A stretch of 64,000 nucleotides of DNA from Epiperipatus broadwayi (lineage: Eukaryota; Onychophora; Udeonychophora; Euonychophora; Peripatidae). Positions 11,960 to 23,021 of the stretch are shown in pieces. Position 1 is the stretch's first letter, and every line of letters starts with the position of its first letter. The notes beneath the pieces were generated by a model. The model searched no databases. It worked only from the letters and a program-made list of their open reading frames with translations, and was not told where the DNA came from. Location: NCBI GenBank assembly GCA_028023455.1, contig JAQFVV010006208.1:11116984-11180983 (forward strand). The letters run 5' to 3'. The translations under genes were made by a program, and so were the position numbers.

Positions 11960-13445
11960 TACTTAAGAGATCAGATCCATGATATTGAGCACAAAAGCAA
12001 TAAGCTTGGGAAAACCTCAAAACTTTTTTGGAATCCCTGTGGTGCTGTCCAGGTTGGCTACGAGAAGAGCACTGCGAAACAGCATTTTAACAAAAACTAA
12101 CAAGATTGCAAGTGCTCTCTCAGGGTTCTACTTATCACTCCCAAGTAAGGTGGCACTGATCAACATGTTGGTACTTCGGTGAATTAATTACTTCATACCA
12201 CTTCTTAAACCAACCAGGTCCTTTCAGAATGCAATAAACTCAGTCAGCACTGGCATCTTGTGGAAGAGGAAAACAGTAAGCCAAGATGCAGAAACTGAAA
12301 GACCTGAATGGGCTCGGGTTGCATGATCTTAACACCTTTTTTATTCAGAAATCCCTATCAATGCTTAAGGTGATGAATGCAAGATTGCCAGTGGACTCAT
12401 TCAGAATAAGATTGAGCCTACTGACATGCCGCCGCCCATATAAGTGGGCCATGGAGCTGTTAGCATATGCCAAAAAATTCTTCAAGTTACGGTATCAATT
12501 ATTAACAATACTAACACTTACTGGCAAGTTTACAAATACATGCATGCAAACATTACTGAATTAACTACCGAGCTTAATTTATCTACCAGATTACTAATCA
12601 GGAAATTAAAATTTTACTACTTGGAAGCCAAACATTGATTTTATCATAAAACTTAATTTGAAAGCCTTGCCAATGAATTAATTTTTGGTAAATTATAGAA
12701 ATTTCTCTAAAATAGAATCACTATGTAGCTTATGTAAAGTAGCGGATGAAACTGCTTGCCCATTTTTGTGTCCTGCTAAACAAAATATTATAACCAGAGT
12801 ACTGCCGGCTAACATGAAAATTCTAAGAATCAAGGATGCTATAACGAGTGGTGTTTTTGCTGCGATTAGAATGGGACTGTTCCTGCTTTATGCCGTGTGG
12901 TTAACTAGAAATTATTTTGTTTGTAAGCAAGGAAGTAAGGAACCATGGAAGATATATAAAAAATTTATTCGAAGGATTATGTTCAGGGATTGCTTGTTAA
13001 TGCCGGAAAAGCTCTTTGGGGACACTTGGGAGCAACTTAGGCCACTGGATGAAGAGCCTATCCTCAGGCATGCTAATTAAATATTAATTCAAGGTTTAAA
13101 AATAAATGATCTAGTTAGATGGAGAATAACAAAGGATCGCTGCCAATCAAAATATGGACTGCATAATGATCACTGACTAAGTCAATAAATGAAGAGCCAG
13201 TTCTGATATAAAACTAGTTACATAATAATTACAGACCAAGTTTGAACAATGAGCTTCGCGCTCTGATCATGAAATTAATTTGTCATAATAATTATAACTA
13301 ATGTATCAAACGGGTATATTTTCTAATTTGAAAAATTATTTACTAATGATTGTTGCAATAAGTATAACAAATCTAAACAAATGTATACCAAAAAGATTTA
13401 TACTGTAATTGTATGCATATTTTCCTTAATAAAAAAAAAAAAAGC
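11960..13445 (+). pseudogene. 5'-truncated LINE, ORF2 C-terminal half
   Basis: Three plus-strand frames in succession align with the end of ORF2 of the full LINE at 17190: 11979-12182 (KPQNFFGIPVV, LSGFYLSLPSKVALINML) matches its KPQRYLGFPIY and YLSLYGKVGLLNM. The piece at 12286-12564 corresponds to the connecting region. The piece at 12685-13080 keeps a Cys-rich CSLC...C motif and then FLLYAVWL...FGDTWEQL, equivalent to FVLYSIWIV...FADTWSLI. Frameshifts and internal stops break it. It ends near an A14 run at about 13430-13444, so unlike the full LINE it probably had a poly(A) tail. It is a related but distinct family. Confidence 0.8.
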
Positions 13446-13866
13446 AACAAGATGAGTTCTGATCCAGGTATCTTTAGTTAATAATTCCGCACTCTTATTC
13501 CACTAAACAACACAATGAGTTTGAATATGTGTGTATGCTTATATCGCTATGTATAGTGATTACTAACAACATCTGAAGATACATTCAAAGAATCAACCAT
13601 AGGGATGAGAATGAACAATTTAACTATCACCCACGTATCTTTTTAATATAAGTTAATTCATATGAATTACTGCTCAAATGTAATAGTTATTGTGGAGTTT
13701 AGTTATAAACGAAATTAAGTGAGAAAGATAAATCTTGGGATGGTAAGTGATTATATCATAGGAAGTTCTTTTATGTAAGTTATTAAAGTCAAATAGCTTC
13801 CCCTTGATTAATGAAAATAAATTGTGTAATTTATAAATTAGAAAGAACATCTTTTAAATAATTTTG
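13446..13866. other. AT-rich spacer, nothing recognised
   Basis: No gene, RNA or repeat that I can match between the LINE fragment and the R4 palindrome. Confidence 0.45.
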
Positions 13867-14137
13867 TTTAAAATATAGTTGTAATTATAAATTTTAGTAA
13901 ACGCCCATTATTATATTAAGTAATAATTTACTAAGGCTGTAACCTTAGAAATAAGCGTCTGAAAAATACGAAGGTAGGGACCTCTATAGGTTGAAGTAAA
14001 GAAGGATTCTCTGGATTCTCTCTTTTCTTCATAGCGTAAGCTTGTGTTTTAAGACCTATAGAGGTCCCTACCTTCGTATTTTTCAGACGCTTATTTCTAA
14101 GGTTACAGCCTTAGTAAATTATTATTTAAAATATAGT
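13867..14137. mobile_element. R4 palindromic element, perfect 70-bp arms
   Basis: The left arm 13921-13990 and right arm 14055-14124 are exact reverse complements over 70 nt (outer end TAATAATTTACTAAGGCTG), with a 64-nt loop. A 13-bp direct repeat TTTAAAATATAGT lies at 13867-13879 and 14125-14137. Half copies are at 29933-30039 and 61000-61430. Intact arms imply recent insertion or selection against mismatch. It is non-coding and non-autonomous. Confidence 0.85.
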
Positions 14138-14539
14138 GCGAATTAAAAAAACAATTTATAAACCACATAATCATCTTTAAATATAAAAGATATTGTTATA
14201 TGTGCGATACAATTCTTTTGTCGTCATTGATAATCTGCATATAGATATAATTTTCAACTATTTACATGCGGAAGTTTTATATTTTTCTTTTAATTTATGT
14301 GTGTGTATTTCTCTACAATGTTATTACGGGTCTTAAACAGTAATTTAAACATCATCGTTTTATGAAGATTTATTTATAATAATTTGCAGTAAATTTTTCA
14401 AATTTTTTCCTTCTAATTTTTTACTTTTATATAAAAAAAAATCATTTTATAATCTCTCTTTATACTTTATAGTAGTTTTCAAGATACATTTAAATTAAAA
14501 ATAATTTTCCTAAAAAAATTGTTTGATTACATTATTATA
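14138..14539. other. AT-rich spacer, nothing recognised
   Basis: No feature seen. Confidence 0.4.
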
Positions 14540-15085
14540 AATGTAATATATAAGGTATATGAGCACAGACTTTCACACACCCCACCACTCTCCACACTGT
14601 CTCATAAACTGATAGACTTGAACACATATATGTTGAAAAGATAAATAATCACCAATATACGTATTTCATGCTAAACCAGCAATCATCAGTTGGTCCAGAT
14701 TACCATCTCTACACATATATGCTATAAGTGCTCAGATATATATTAAGATAGCCAATCCTCATACTCTAATGGACAGGCGTCAATCTACTCCACACTCCAA
14801 CTCTTCAACCGTCCATCCAATCGAAAATCTGATGATGGAATGCTCAAAGGCCACCCTGAGGCCGAGATTCTTGTCACACCCATGTTGACCTAAGGTCAAT
14901 CTGATCCCTCATGTACAGGACATAATCCATTTAATATATATATACAAGGGATGAGCAGACATCTCTACTATGTAATAATTGAAGCACACAGGCTTATATA
15001 CCTGTGTCTATATATGTAATATATAGGGTATATGAGCAAAGTCTGTGCTCATATATCCTATATATTATATATATAGACACAGGTA
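14540..15085. repeat. R3-family repeat copy
   Basis: Runs from 'tgtaatatataaggtatatg' through 'gctaaaccagcaatcatcag' and 'ctccaactcttcaaccgtcc' to a terminal inverted piece 'tgtgctcatatatcctatat'. The left part matches the left arm of the 3710-4361 foldback. The right arm is almost entirely deleted. Confidence 0.8.
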
Positions 15086-15429
15086 TATAATAAACCCGTG
15101 TGTTTCAGTTATTATTATAAATGGCATTTCCTTAACATTTTGTCTTTTATAAAAGCAATTTCTTAAAATAAAAAAAAATATTTTCAGTGTTTTAAATATT
15201 ATCTAAACAATATTCTAACTTACAGTAACTATTGATAAATGCAAATGTTTGGTTCCATTAGAATTTACAATCTTTAGATTTATCATAATAAGTCAATCTC
15301 TGCATTTTTACTGGATAATTGTATAATGTTTGAGCTTTAATAAATATTTGATATATTAAACAACCCCCATACTTCCACATTCATTTTAAATTGATATAAA
15401 TAAGGATACAATAAAAGACAAATGACCCC

Positions 15430-15660
15430 CCAAGACACATTTCATGCTGAACCAGCACTCATCAGTTGACTCAGATCACTATCTCTCGTATATATCTCAA
15501 TTATATATTAAATTATAAATTAAATTGTAGAGCTTTGCTAATTACTCAACAACCTTTGTGATAAATGCTTAGCAAGAGAAAGCATTTAAAATATCTCATC
15601 AGAAAACACACCCAAACCCCTGACCAATGGTTTCATGCTTTGGCACTCCTCAGTCTCATA
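15430..15660. repeat. Partial R3 piece followed by partial R1 piece
   Basis: 15437-15490 holds the R3 motif 'tgaaccagcactcatcagtt'. 15535-15650 holds R1 sequence on the minus strand ('tgataaatgcttagcaagag ... catttaaaatatctc' and 'catgctttggcactcctcag'). Both are fragments without visible target duplications. Confidence 0.6.
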
Positions 15661-16351
15661 TAAGTTAATATTTAAAATAAATCCCAGTTGCCTGTGATAT
15701 ATTTCTGCATTTGTCAAATCTTCTGACATAATCAGAAGATTGCAACTGTGAGATGTTTGATTTCTTTTTATATTAAGATCAATAATTTCTCCAAATTTAC
15801 TGTGGGAAATTAAGACCTAATCAATTTTTATTATTAATATTAACTGAATTTCTAGATAATCAATCACTATCATTTTGGATACTTCCAGAATCAGGCACTG
15901 TTTGATACAATGTCCATTACCCACCATGCTATTGCCAAAAAAGGATTAAACATAGCAATGATAGAATGAACACTTTATAATAAAAACAGGTGTTTTTATT
16001 TTAATTTTATATATAAAACAAATCAACGTTGTTTTAAAATATATATTTGTAAAAATTTGTTATATGTTTCTTTTCTATTATAATCATTCCAACCCCCACC
16101 CTCTTTTGTTTAGAAAAATAAGAGGTTAAATTTTTAAATTTTATATAATGCTAAATTTTGTTAAGAAAATATACTTTAACTAACTTACTGTTCAAAGAGA
16201 TAACATATATATATAGGTAAACACACAATACAATTTATATTTAGTCTTCAACATAATATTTTACTGGTCATATACCATAAACTAGTAAATTACTTGAATT
16301 CATCCAATGAATTTATTCTTAATTATATTAGATAATGGATATAATCATCTG
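15661..16351. other. AT-rich spacer, nothing recognised
   Basis: No feature seen, apart from AT-rich microsatellite-like runs. Confidence 0.4.
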
Positions 16352-16525
16352 TTATCATCATCATCATCAATCTACTGCAGAATGAAGGTCTCTCCAAGTT
16401 CAATCCATCTTCTCCGATCTTTAGCTTCTCTTCTCCACATCATCCCTGCACACTTTCTTATTTCATCCATCCATCTCACATGTGGTCTCTTTCTGGGTCT
16501 TTTACAATCTCTTCTGTTATACTAA
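16352..16525 (-). mobile_element. RTE-type LINE 3' end fragment
   Basis: On the minus strand it reads as the last part of an RTE-like reverse transcriptase ORF followed by a (GAT)n tail, seen here as 'atcatcatcatcatcaat' at 16352-16370. The same unit occurs at 33418-33672 and 45360-45775. The last is longest and shows the RTE C-terminal reading RWTVEILNWIPRD. Severely 5'-truncated. Confidence 0.7.
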
Positions 16526-17173
16526 AATGTTATTAATGTCTAAAAATTAGCCTAAACAGGTTCCAAGTCCAGCATAAATGTTTCTAGCTGTTATCTTGAA
16601 ATCTCTACTTTTGTGTTTGTAAATCATGGTGTCTTTTAAATATATTGAGGAGTGTGTGTGTGTACGTGTTGGGGGAGGTATATAGAAAGGTGCATTTAAT
16701 ACACCATAATGCAAGTAGCATAAGTAAAAATACCTTAGTAAAGGTCATATTAGATAAGTAAAATGTTAAAATCATTTTTAATTGTTCATAGCTTTTTTAA
16801 AAAATATATTCTCTTATATGTAAATGAGATATTTATTTTATATAGCGCTATGTTTTATAAACTGTAATAGTAATAATCATTCATTAAGCTAATGCACTTT
16901 GTGAATTTTTAACTATAAATGATTACAATCCAGCATATTTACATAAAAAATAAACTATATAATCCTCCTCTGTTTATAAAATTCATACATAGGATCATTT
17001 GTGAGATTCCTCTTTGATATTTTAGAAATGATGATAAGGTAGGAAAGCAGTCCAAATTTCATTTAAGCAGAAAATCAAAACATTTAAGCTTTAAAACCTA
17101 TCTTCTAAATTTTTGTAATAAACTTTTGATGTGCGCTGAATTCTATTTGGATTTATTGTGGATATATAAAGTT
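16526..17173. other. AT-rich spacer, nothing recognised
   Basis: Sequence immediately left of the full-length LINE. No gene seen. Confidence 0.45.
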
Positions 17174-17190
17174 ATTAATGGTCAGAGAGC

Positions 17191-17217
17191 GACTTCCGCT
17201 TTTGGCAGCCATCTTTG
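17191..17217 (+). promoter_or_regulatory. ETS + YY1-like core promoter at the LINE start
   Basis: The first bases inside the element hold 'acttccgc' (reverse complement GCGGAAGT, an ETS/GABP site) and, at 17205-17217, 'gcagccatctttg' (reverse complement CAAAGATGGCTGC, a good YY1 match). Adjacent ETS and YY1 sites are typical of TATA-less pol II promoters, and human L1 also carries a YY1 site at its first bases that sets the start point. The function here is inferred. Confidence 0.6.
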
Positions 17218-17280
17218 CAACTGGTCTTATTAAAAGCGTCCCTTAGTGATTCAGTTTCAAGAAGACAGGGATGATTGTCC

Positions 17281-17312
17281 CCTTACCTTTACGTCTTTTA
17301 TTCAAGGTAAGT
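17281..17312. promoter_or_regulatory. Back-to-back splice-donor-like sites in the LINE leader
   Basis: AAG|GTAAGT at 17304-17312 is a consensus 5' splice site on the plus strand. Within 20 nt the minus strand carries AAAG|GTAAGG (GT at 17286-17285). They could start spliced LINE transcripts or trap host transcripts in either direction. Use is not shown by the sequence alone. Confidence 0.4.
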
Positions 17313-18666
17313 CGGTTTTAAACATTATTTATTATGGAAAGTGATAATATAATCGATAACTCTCAAATTAATGTTGTACCGGTCATAATTGTATGTTCGT
17401 CTAACAAGAATTAGGACCTAAGCAAAAGTACCTAGAGTTCAATCATATACAAGATACACAGGTCAGGGATACTCATGAACTCCGCCCTATTGCCCACTTC
17501 CCAAGTCTATCACATTACAAACAACATTTCTGATGATAGCAGCATACTCTTCAATTTACTCCGGCCCAGGAAGGTTCAGCGAAGATACAAGAGACCTACG
17601 GCTTAACTAATTGATAATGCAAAGTAATGATAGACGTGCACACACAAACCAACAAAAATATCCAAAAAATAGCTTATTAAATGTGAATTTATTAAACGTG
17701 ATATTAATAATAATTGATTAATCATGTGAATCACTAGATATGGAGATTTACAATGAATTAGAAATTATATATGTTGAACACTCGATTTAGGTTTCACTTA
17801 TGGTTACTTGGGCATTCCATGTCAAACCGGATAACATAACAAGGTTTGATGGATATGCACCAATAAATATACATAATGATAACTTAATTATTTGAAATCT
17901 GCGGCTTAGTATGCTAATGTGATTTAACGGGTTGATATTACTCTCGCTATGATATTTCTAAGTTAAGGAAAATAACCCATGACAATAGTTTTTAGAATGA
18001 ATGCTTATAAGATTTTAAATTACACAGAATATAATCAAACTTAATAACGGTACGAAGGTTTGTTTTATTCAACATATGATTACATTTGGATTTCAGGGAA
18101 GGTACATTAATTATAAATCAATCATTTTGGAACCTTATGAGATGATTCATTTATTTCTTATCTGTGAAGAGAAATAGGAAAAATATGATCATTTTGATAT
18201 TATCATGCGAGTCTACATTTATAGATTTTCTCAAAAGTTAATTAATGATGTATTAATAGCGATTGAACGAAGGATGGGTAGCGCTAATAAGCGATAATGT
18301 ATATATATTAAAGTTAATTAAATTTAAACTATAACGAGAATTTTGGGATGACTTAGGGAACTTATATCATTACGGCGTATAGACATCTGAACCATATGGA
18401 AGGATAAGAACGATAACGTGTGAACCGCATGATAAGGCCTGAGTGGACGATGAGCTTCATTTATTTGGGAGCGAAGAAAATTAATCTTATCCGCATTTGT
18501 GACGGATAGCATTGGGAATTGGTTGGCAAGATACTATGGTTCCAACTCGTAGGATGTTAACCTATAGCAGCGCTCACCTAACCTAAGACAATCTGTAAGA
18601 GCTGGGGCCTCCACGCTCTGTCGAGAATTGTGCTTTATATAAGTATTCCATTATCGAGAAAACGCA

Positions 18667-18674
18667 TGACGTCA
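18667..18674. promoter_or_regulatory. CRE palindrome TGACGTCA in the LINE leader
   Basis: A perfect CREB/ATF palindrome in the leader. Single 8-bp sites arise by chance, so this is a weak call. Confidence 0.3.
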
Positions 18675-20321
18675 TTTCTGAATGAGGAATGTTATCACCG
18701 GGACACATTACGAAAGCTGTCAGGTTTGATTTACCCTGATTTATACAGCCTTAAAATACTAATTAAGTCTAATGTAATGAAATAATGATCTAAAGGCAGT
18801 CCCAAATGGGGCATACAACTTACTTAAAGAATTTATTCAATATCTTAAGGATAAATATTAAAACATTAAAATTCCTTCGCTAAACGCATATTAACCCACC
18901 CGAGAACTAAGTGACTTAAATTATCGTCAGATGGCAGGGTAATTTATAAAATGAATCATCTAGACATAAGGATCTGAATTAAAGTTATGTAATACTCAAT
19001 TTTCATCATGTTAACCAATAGCGTGGAGCAATAGTAAATCCTTTATTTTAAATAGTAGTGAAAAGCATAATATTCATTATTAAAACATAGTTTAGGAAAA
19101 TCTCTCGATCGGGCGAATTTTATAATGTGAATACTCTTACGTTTACGATTAAATATTCCGTAATGGCAGAATAGCAAAAATAAATAGGATTGATTCGCCA
19201 GATCGAGTTATTAGCATACTAAAAATTGATATGATTTGCATAATATTAAATAAACATTGCCGCATTAAAATAAAATACAAGGAGAGTGAGAACCTAGCAA
19301 TCGAGTTTAGAAAATGAAAATTACAGTTTAAATATACAACAAACAGAAATACTAACAACAAAGAAAAGAGGTCATTATTTAGGCAGTTAATCGGCTTAGC
19401 ACTACCGATCACGAAATAAGTAATTACATTTTTACATTAGGAGAAATTTCAGAACTAGAAATGTTTACATTTATATTTTACAATAGAAAAGGTTATTTAA
19501 GATGAAAGTTCGTTTATACGGCAAGGAATTACCTTTCTTTCCGATGAATTTCCAGCCGGTGCGCACGTGTTGGTTCCATGTTTGATAAAGGACTTAATTT
19601 ATTACAAATTGACGAAATTAAGGTTTCTGTCCATTCTTTATTCAATATTAAGTTCATTTTGGCAGTAATTGATGAACGATGGATTCCGAGTATTTAGGCA
19701 TCGGTTAGATTTTTGGAGAGATCCGGGGAAGTAAATCTATGTTTTATTAGCCCGTCATGTTGCCGTTCAGAGGGGTGTGACTTCCCCTTAGCAATGCGTT
19801 AGAAAAATGACATGTCTCCTCTTTTAGTTAGAAAATGTGGTTGTATTTATACTCGTTATCACCGCTGCTGGATAATTCCCGGATGTTTTAATAACTACAA
19901 TGATACAGCATATTTTGGACTATAAACGAGATTAAGTTCGAGAGTTGGTTTTGGTCTACTTTAAGCTGAAAATAGACCTGCGGAATCAACGTTAACTAAT
20001 CATGACGCTAAATAAATCTATATTACAATAAAACAAATTTCTTTTATAATTGGGAAGACGGTAAGTCTTTTATTTACTAATTTTACGTTCCCCTCTCGAA
20101 CTTTCTCTCTATGAAAATATATGTATGAATAAAATATACATTATGCAATGCTTTAAATTATTAAAATTGATCTGTTACACACACATACGCACAATTGTTT
20201 ACCGTAATGAAAATATATAATTGTTTTTATGCATACTAATGTTAAATGAATTTAAAGTTTACAAATACATAAACAACCACGCGCATTGGTATACCTTCAC
20301 TCCCCGGTTGTCTATAATTAA

Positions 20322-23015
20322 ATGGTTAGGTTTGAATCCATGTTTGGTGGTTTCAAACATTATTAGAGAGTGAAGCCGAATGTGTGCAACAGATTCCGCT
20401 TCAATGTTAACCCCAATCTCAGCATTCAACCTAGCAATGCAGCCATCGGTCGTAAATATTATAGCCTTAGATCTAATCTAAATGCAACTAAACTAACTTC
20501 TACTACAAATAAAAACCCACAAACCAATAAATCAAATGAAAACACCATCGCAAATATCAACAAAAGTTTAGAAAATATTTAACTTACCCCTAATATAAAC
20601 AATAGCATAAATATCTCATCAAGCGAAACTATTGAAATCCTTAACAATACAAGCAAAAACCAATCATCTCCTCTCCGAAGATTTTACGCTCCCACAGAAG
20701 ACTCTAATGAGCAATTTTCTTTGCCCTATAATACCCCGAAAACCATATCTGAAAATAATAGACAAAATTTCCAACAAGATGATAACGGCGAATTTTTTAA
20801 AGTTAAAACTTTTCCACCAGAGGTCGACAAAACCAGCGCTGTCACATTACAGTTTGTCAACAGTAAATTTAAAAATCAAAAAGAAGAAATAAATTTTAAA
20901 ACTAATAAACTTCATTCCAAAACAAACAAAGATTATAGCACAGAACAATCCATTGCTACATCAGCCAACTTGCAATCTAAACCAATTTCCTCATTTCCAA
21001 TATTGAAAAATTCCACTACGTACGCAAATATCGTAAAGTCTAAAAATTCTGAGAGCATCTCCGAAAATATTAAGGCCGATAATTTCAATGAACTATATTT
21101 GAATATCTCAGAATTAGACACAGAACAAGAATCAAACACTCTGGAAAATGTCTCATTTAATATAAACGATCTTAATGATGACATGTTCCTAAAAATAAAT
21201 AACGAGTTCAACAAAACGATTCCCAACACTCTGTATAAATCGTTTACAAACTACTACAGTGATAAGTCATTAATCTTAGCCATAACAAATCAACAATGTG
21301 CGATATATAAGTTCCCTCTTGAACAATTATACAGTCTAATCAATCAAAATCAATTAGGCAGAGGCATTCACATGATCCTTAATTATCCCAATGACCGCTA
21401 TGTTATCGTTGAGTTTAAAACGTGGGCGGACCGTATGAACTTTAAAAATAACTACCGATCTTTGGGAAATTATATACTTTGCTCCATAGATATGAACCGT
21501 CCAGTTACATTATCTGGCAGAATTCAAAACTGCCTTGCCCATTTGAAAGAACAAGAACTACAAGACATCCTTATTAATTATGGTTCAGTTGGTAAATTTA
21601 AACACCTACTAAACCCTCACTTCGAAGATCAAATTCTGTCCAATACAGTTGTCTTCACACTTACTTTAAAGAAAAACATTATACCCACTGACATACCCAC
21701 CATTATTACTGCAAGAGGCTCTCCTATGGTTTTGACCTTCAGGGGAGTACAGCTACAATGTTTCTTCTGCCTTCAAAGAACACACCTTATTAAAGATTGT
21801 GCAGCAAGAATATGCATACACTGTGGTATTAAAAAGAATAAAGTTCACAGATGCCCTGGTAGACCTATTAATACGGCTATCACATCCTTAAATAGACAAT
21901 CACCACATGGGACTAATTCAAACAGCAACCTCACAAATCCAGACAATCTGACTCAAATAAATCCTCCAACAAACCCTCTCACATCCAAACCTATCTTTCA
22001 AAATGAAAATCTTCAAGAAAGAACAAACACCAACCTCTACACTAATAGTAGTGAATCAGAGAACCAAGCAATAACATATACTGCTACTAAACCAATCTCT
22101 CAAACCAATAATACTCAAGATCATTCATTAGATACATATTGTACTAATCCCCGAGAAACAATGCTAGGCCAAACTCTTTCTACAAAAGAAGACAATATGA
22201 CCAAACCATCTAACAAGAGCAAGGAAAACCCAGGCGATGAAGAAAATACACTTAAAAAAATTTCAAAACAATTCATCTATAACAACTCCCACCCAGCTTA
22301 AAACCAATGATGCATCATCATTCGGGCCAGCTAAGTCTAATAAACCTAAACAAAGTGATCCACAAATTGTCCTCAATTCTTCAATGCCTGCAGTAATCAA
22401 CCATCCAGATGAAAAGACTTCTCAAACACTCAACCCGAAAGTCAGCATAATTAATGTTTCACAACAGTTACAGCAAACCGAAAATGACTCAGATCTAAAA
22501 TTTAAACCAAATTCTTATAACAATAAAAAAACTATTTTCATCAAAAGTACAGGAAAAAGAAAACAACACTACTAAACTTAAAAAAAAACCCAAAAACCAA
22601 CACAACAAATAACCAAAATACAAATAAGAAAATTAAAAGAAAATCAATTCGCTCAGATAAATCAAGCTTTGATGATGACAGCTCCCATCCAATACATTAT
22701 TCACCACCACCCGCTAGCAAACAAATCTCAGATATATCCAGCACAAAGCTTCACATATCCATAGAAAAAAAGAGGAAAACCATGGATCCTATAACCATCG
22801 ATACCATTGATCCATCTGACGAATCTCAGACAGATTACACTACTTCATCAGACACCGAAGACTTCATGGATGCATTTCCTCAACCAACAAATATATCACC
22901 AATCCATCCACAAGTTCAATCACAAGACTCTGATTTCCAAACAACATCAGAACTCATTAACATGGAGATGCCCCACATTGACTTGGTACACTTTGCTGAG
23001 GACGGTTTGGATTAA
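20322..23015 (+). pseudogene. LINE ORF1 (zinc-knuckle RNA-binding protein), broken
   Basis: ORF1 makes the nucleic-acid-binding partner of the LINE ribonucleoprotein. I place its start at ATG 20322, which is in frame with the long reading frame 20370-22301; only a TAG at 20364 and a TAA at 20580 interrupt. Frame then shifts +1 near the A7 run at 22253 (frame of 22237-22575) and back near the A-rich stretch at 22553-22565 into the frame ending at 23013-23015. The central part (21759-21800) holds a canonical CX2CX4HX4C knuckle, CFFCLQRTHLIKDC, followed by CIHC...HRC. A Ser/Thr/Asn/Gln-rich region of several hundred residues follows, then KRK-type basic patches. The total is about 898 codons, large for a LINE ORF1. 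The stop lies 6 nt before the ORF2 ATG. Confidence 0.8.
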
Positions 23016-23021
23016 TCTATC

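Larger units (their letters stand above)
17190..20321 (+). other. LINE 5' leader/5' UTR (about 3.1 kb)
   Basis: The leader runs from the target-duplication edge to the proposed ORF1 ATG. I see no long ORF on either strand (the longest antisense frame is 87 codons at 19149-19412, not recognisable) and no internal monomer repeats. It carries promoter-like sites at its first bases, a strong splice-donor sequence at 17304-17312 and a CRE palindrome at 18667. A 3.1 kb leader is long for a LINE; part could be a separate insertion, but I found no target duplication inside it. Confidence 0.6.

Noticed and set aside
16352-16370. ATC microsatellite as an independent feature
   Set aside because: It is the 3' tail of the RTE LINE fragment and recurs with it at 33 and 45 kb.
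20321-20362. Pol III B box (GGTTTGAATCC) just before ORF1
   Set aside because: There is no A box at the right distance, and it overlaps the start of ORF1.
20370-20582. Apparent separate small ORF before ORF1
   Set aside because: It is in the same frame as 20721-22301 and only one TAA separates them. It begins with GTG. It is part of ORF1 with a point stop.
22237-22575. Programmed ribosomal frameshifting in LINE ORF1
   Set aside because: Opposite shifts occur at two ordinary A-rich runs, and further shifts occur in ORF2 at homopolymers. Indel decay or sequencing error is simpler.
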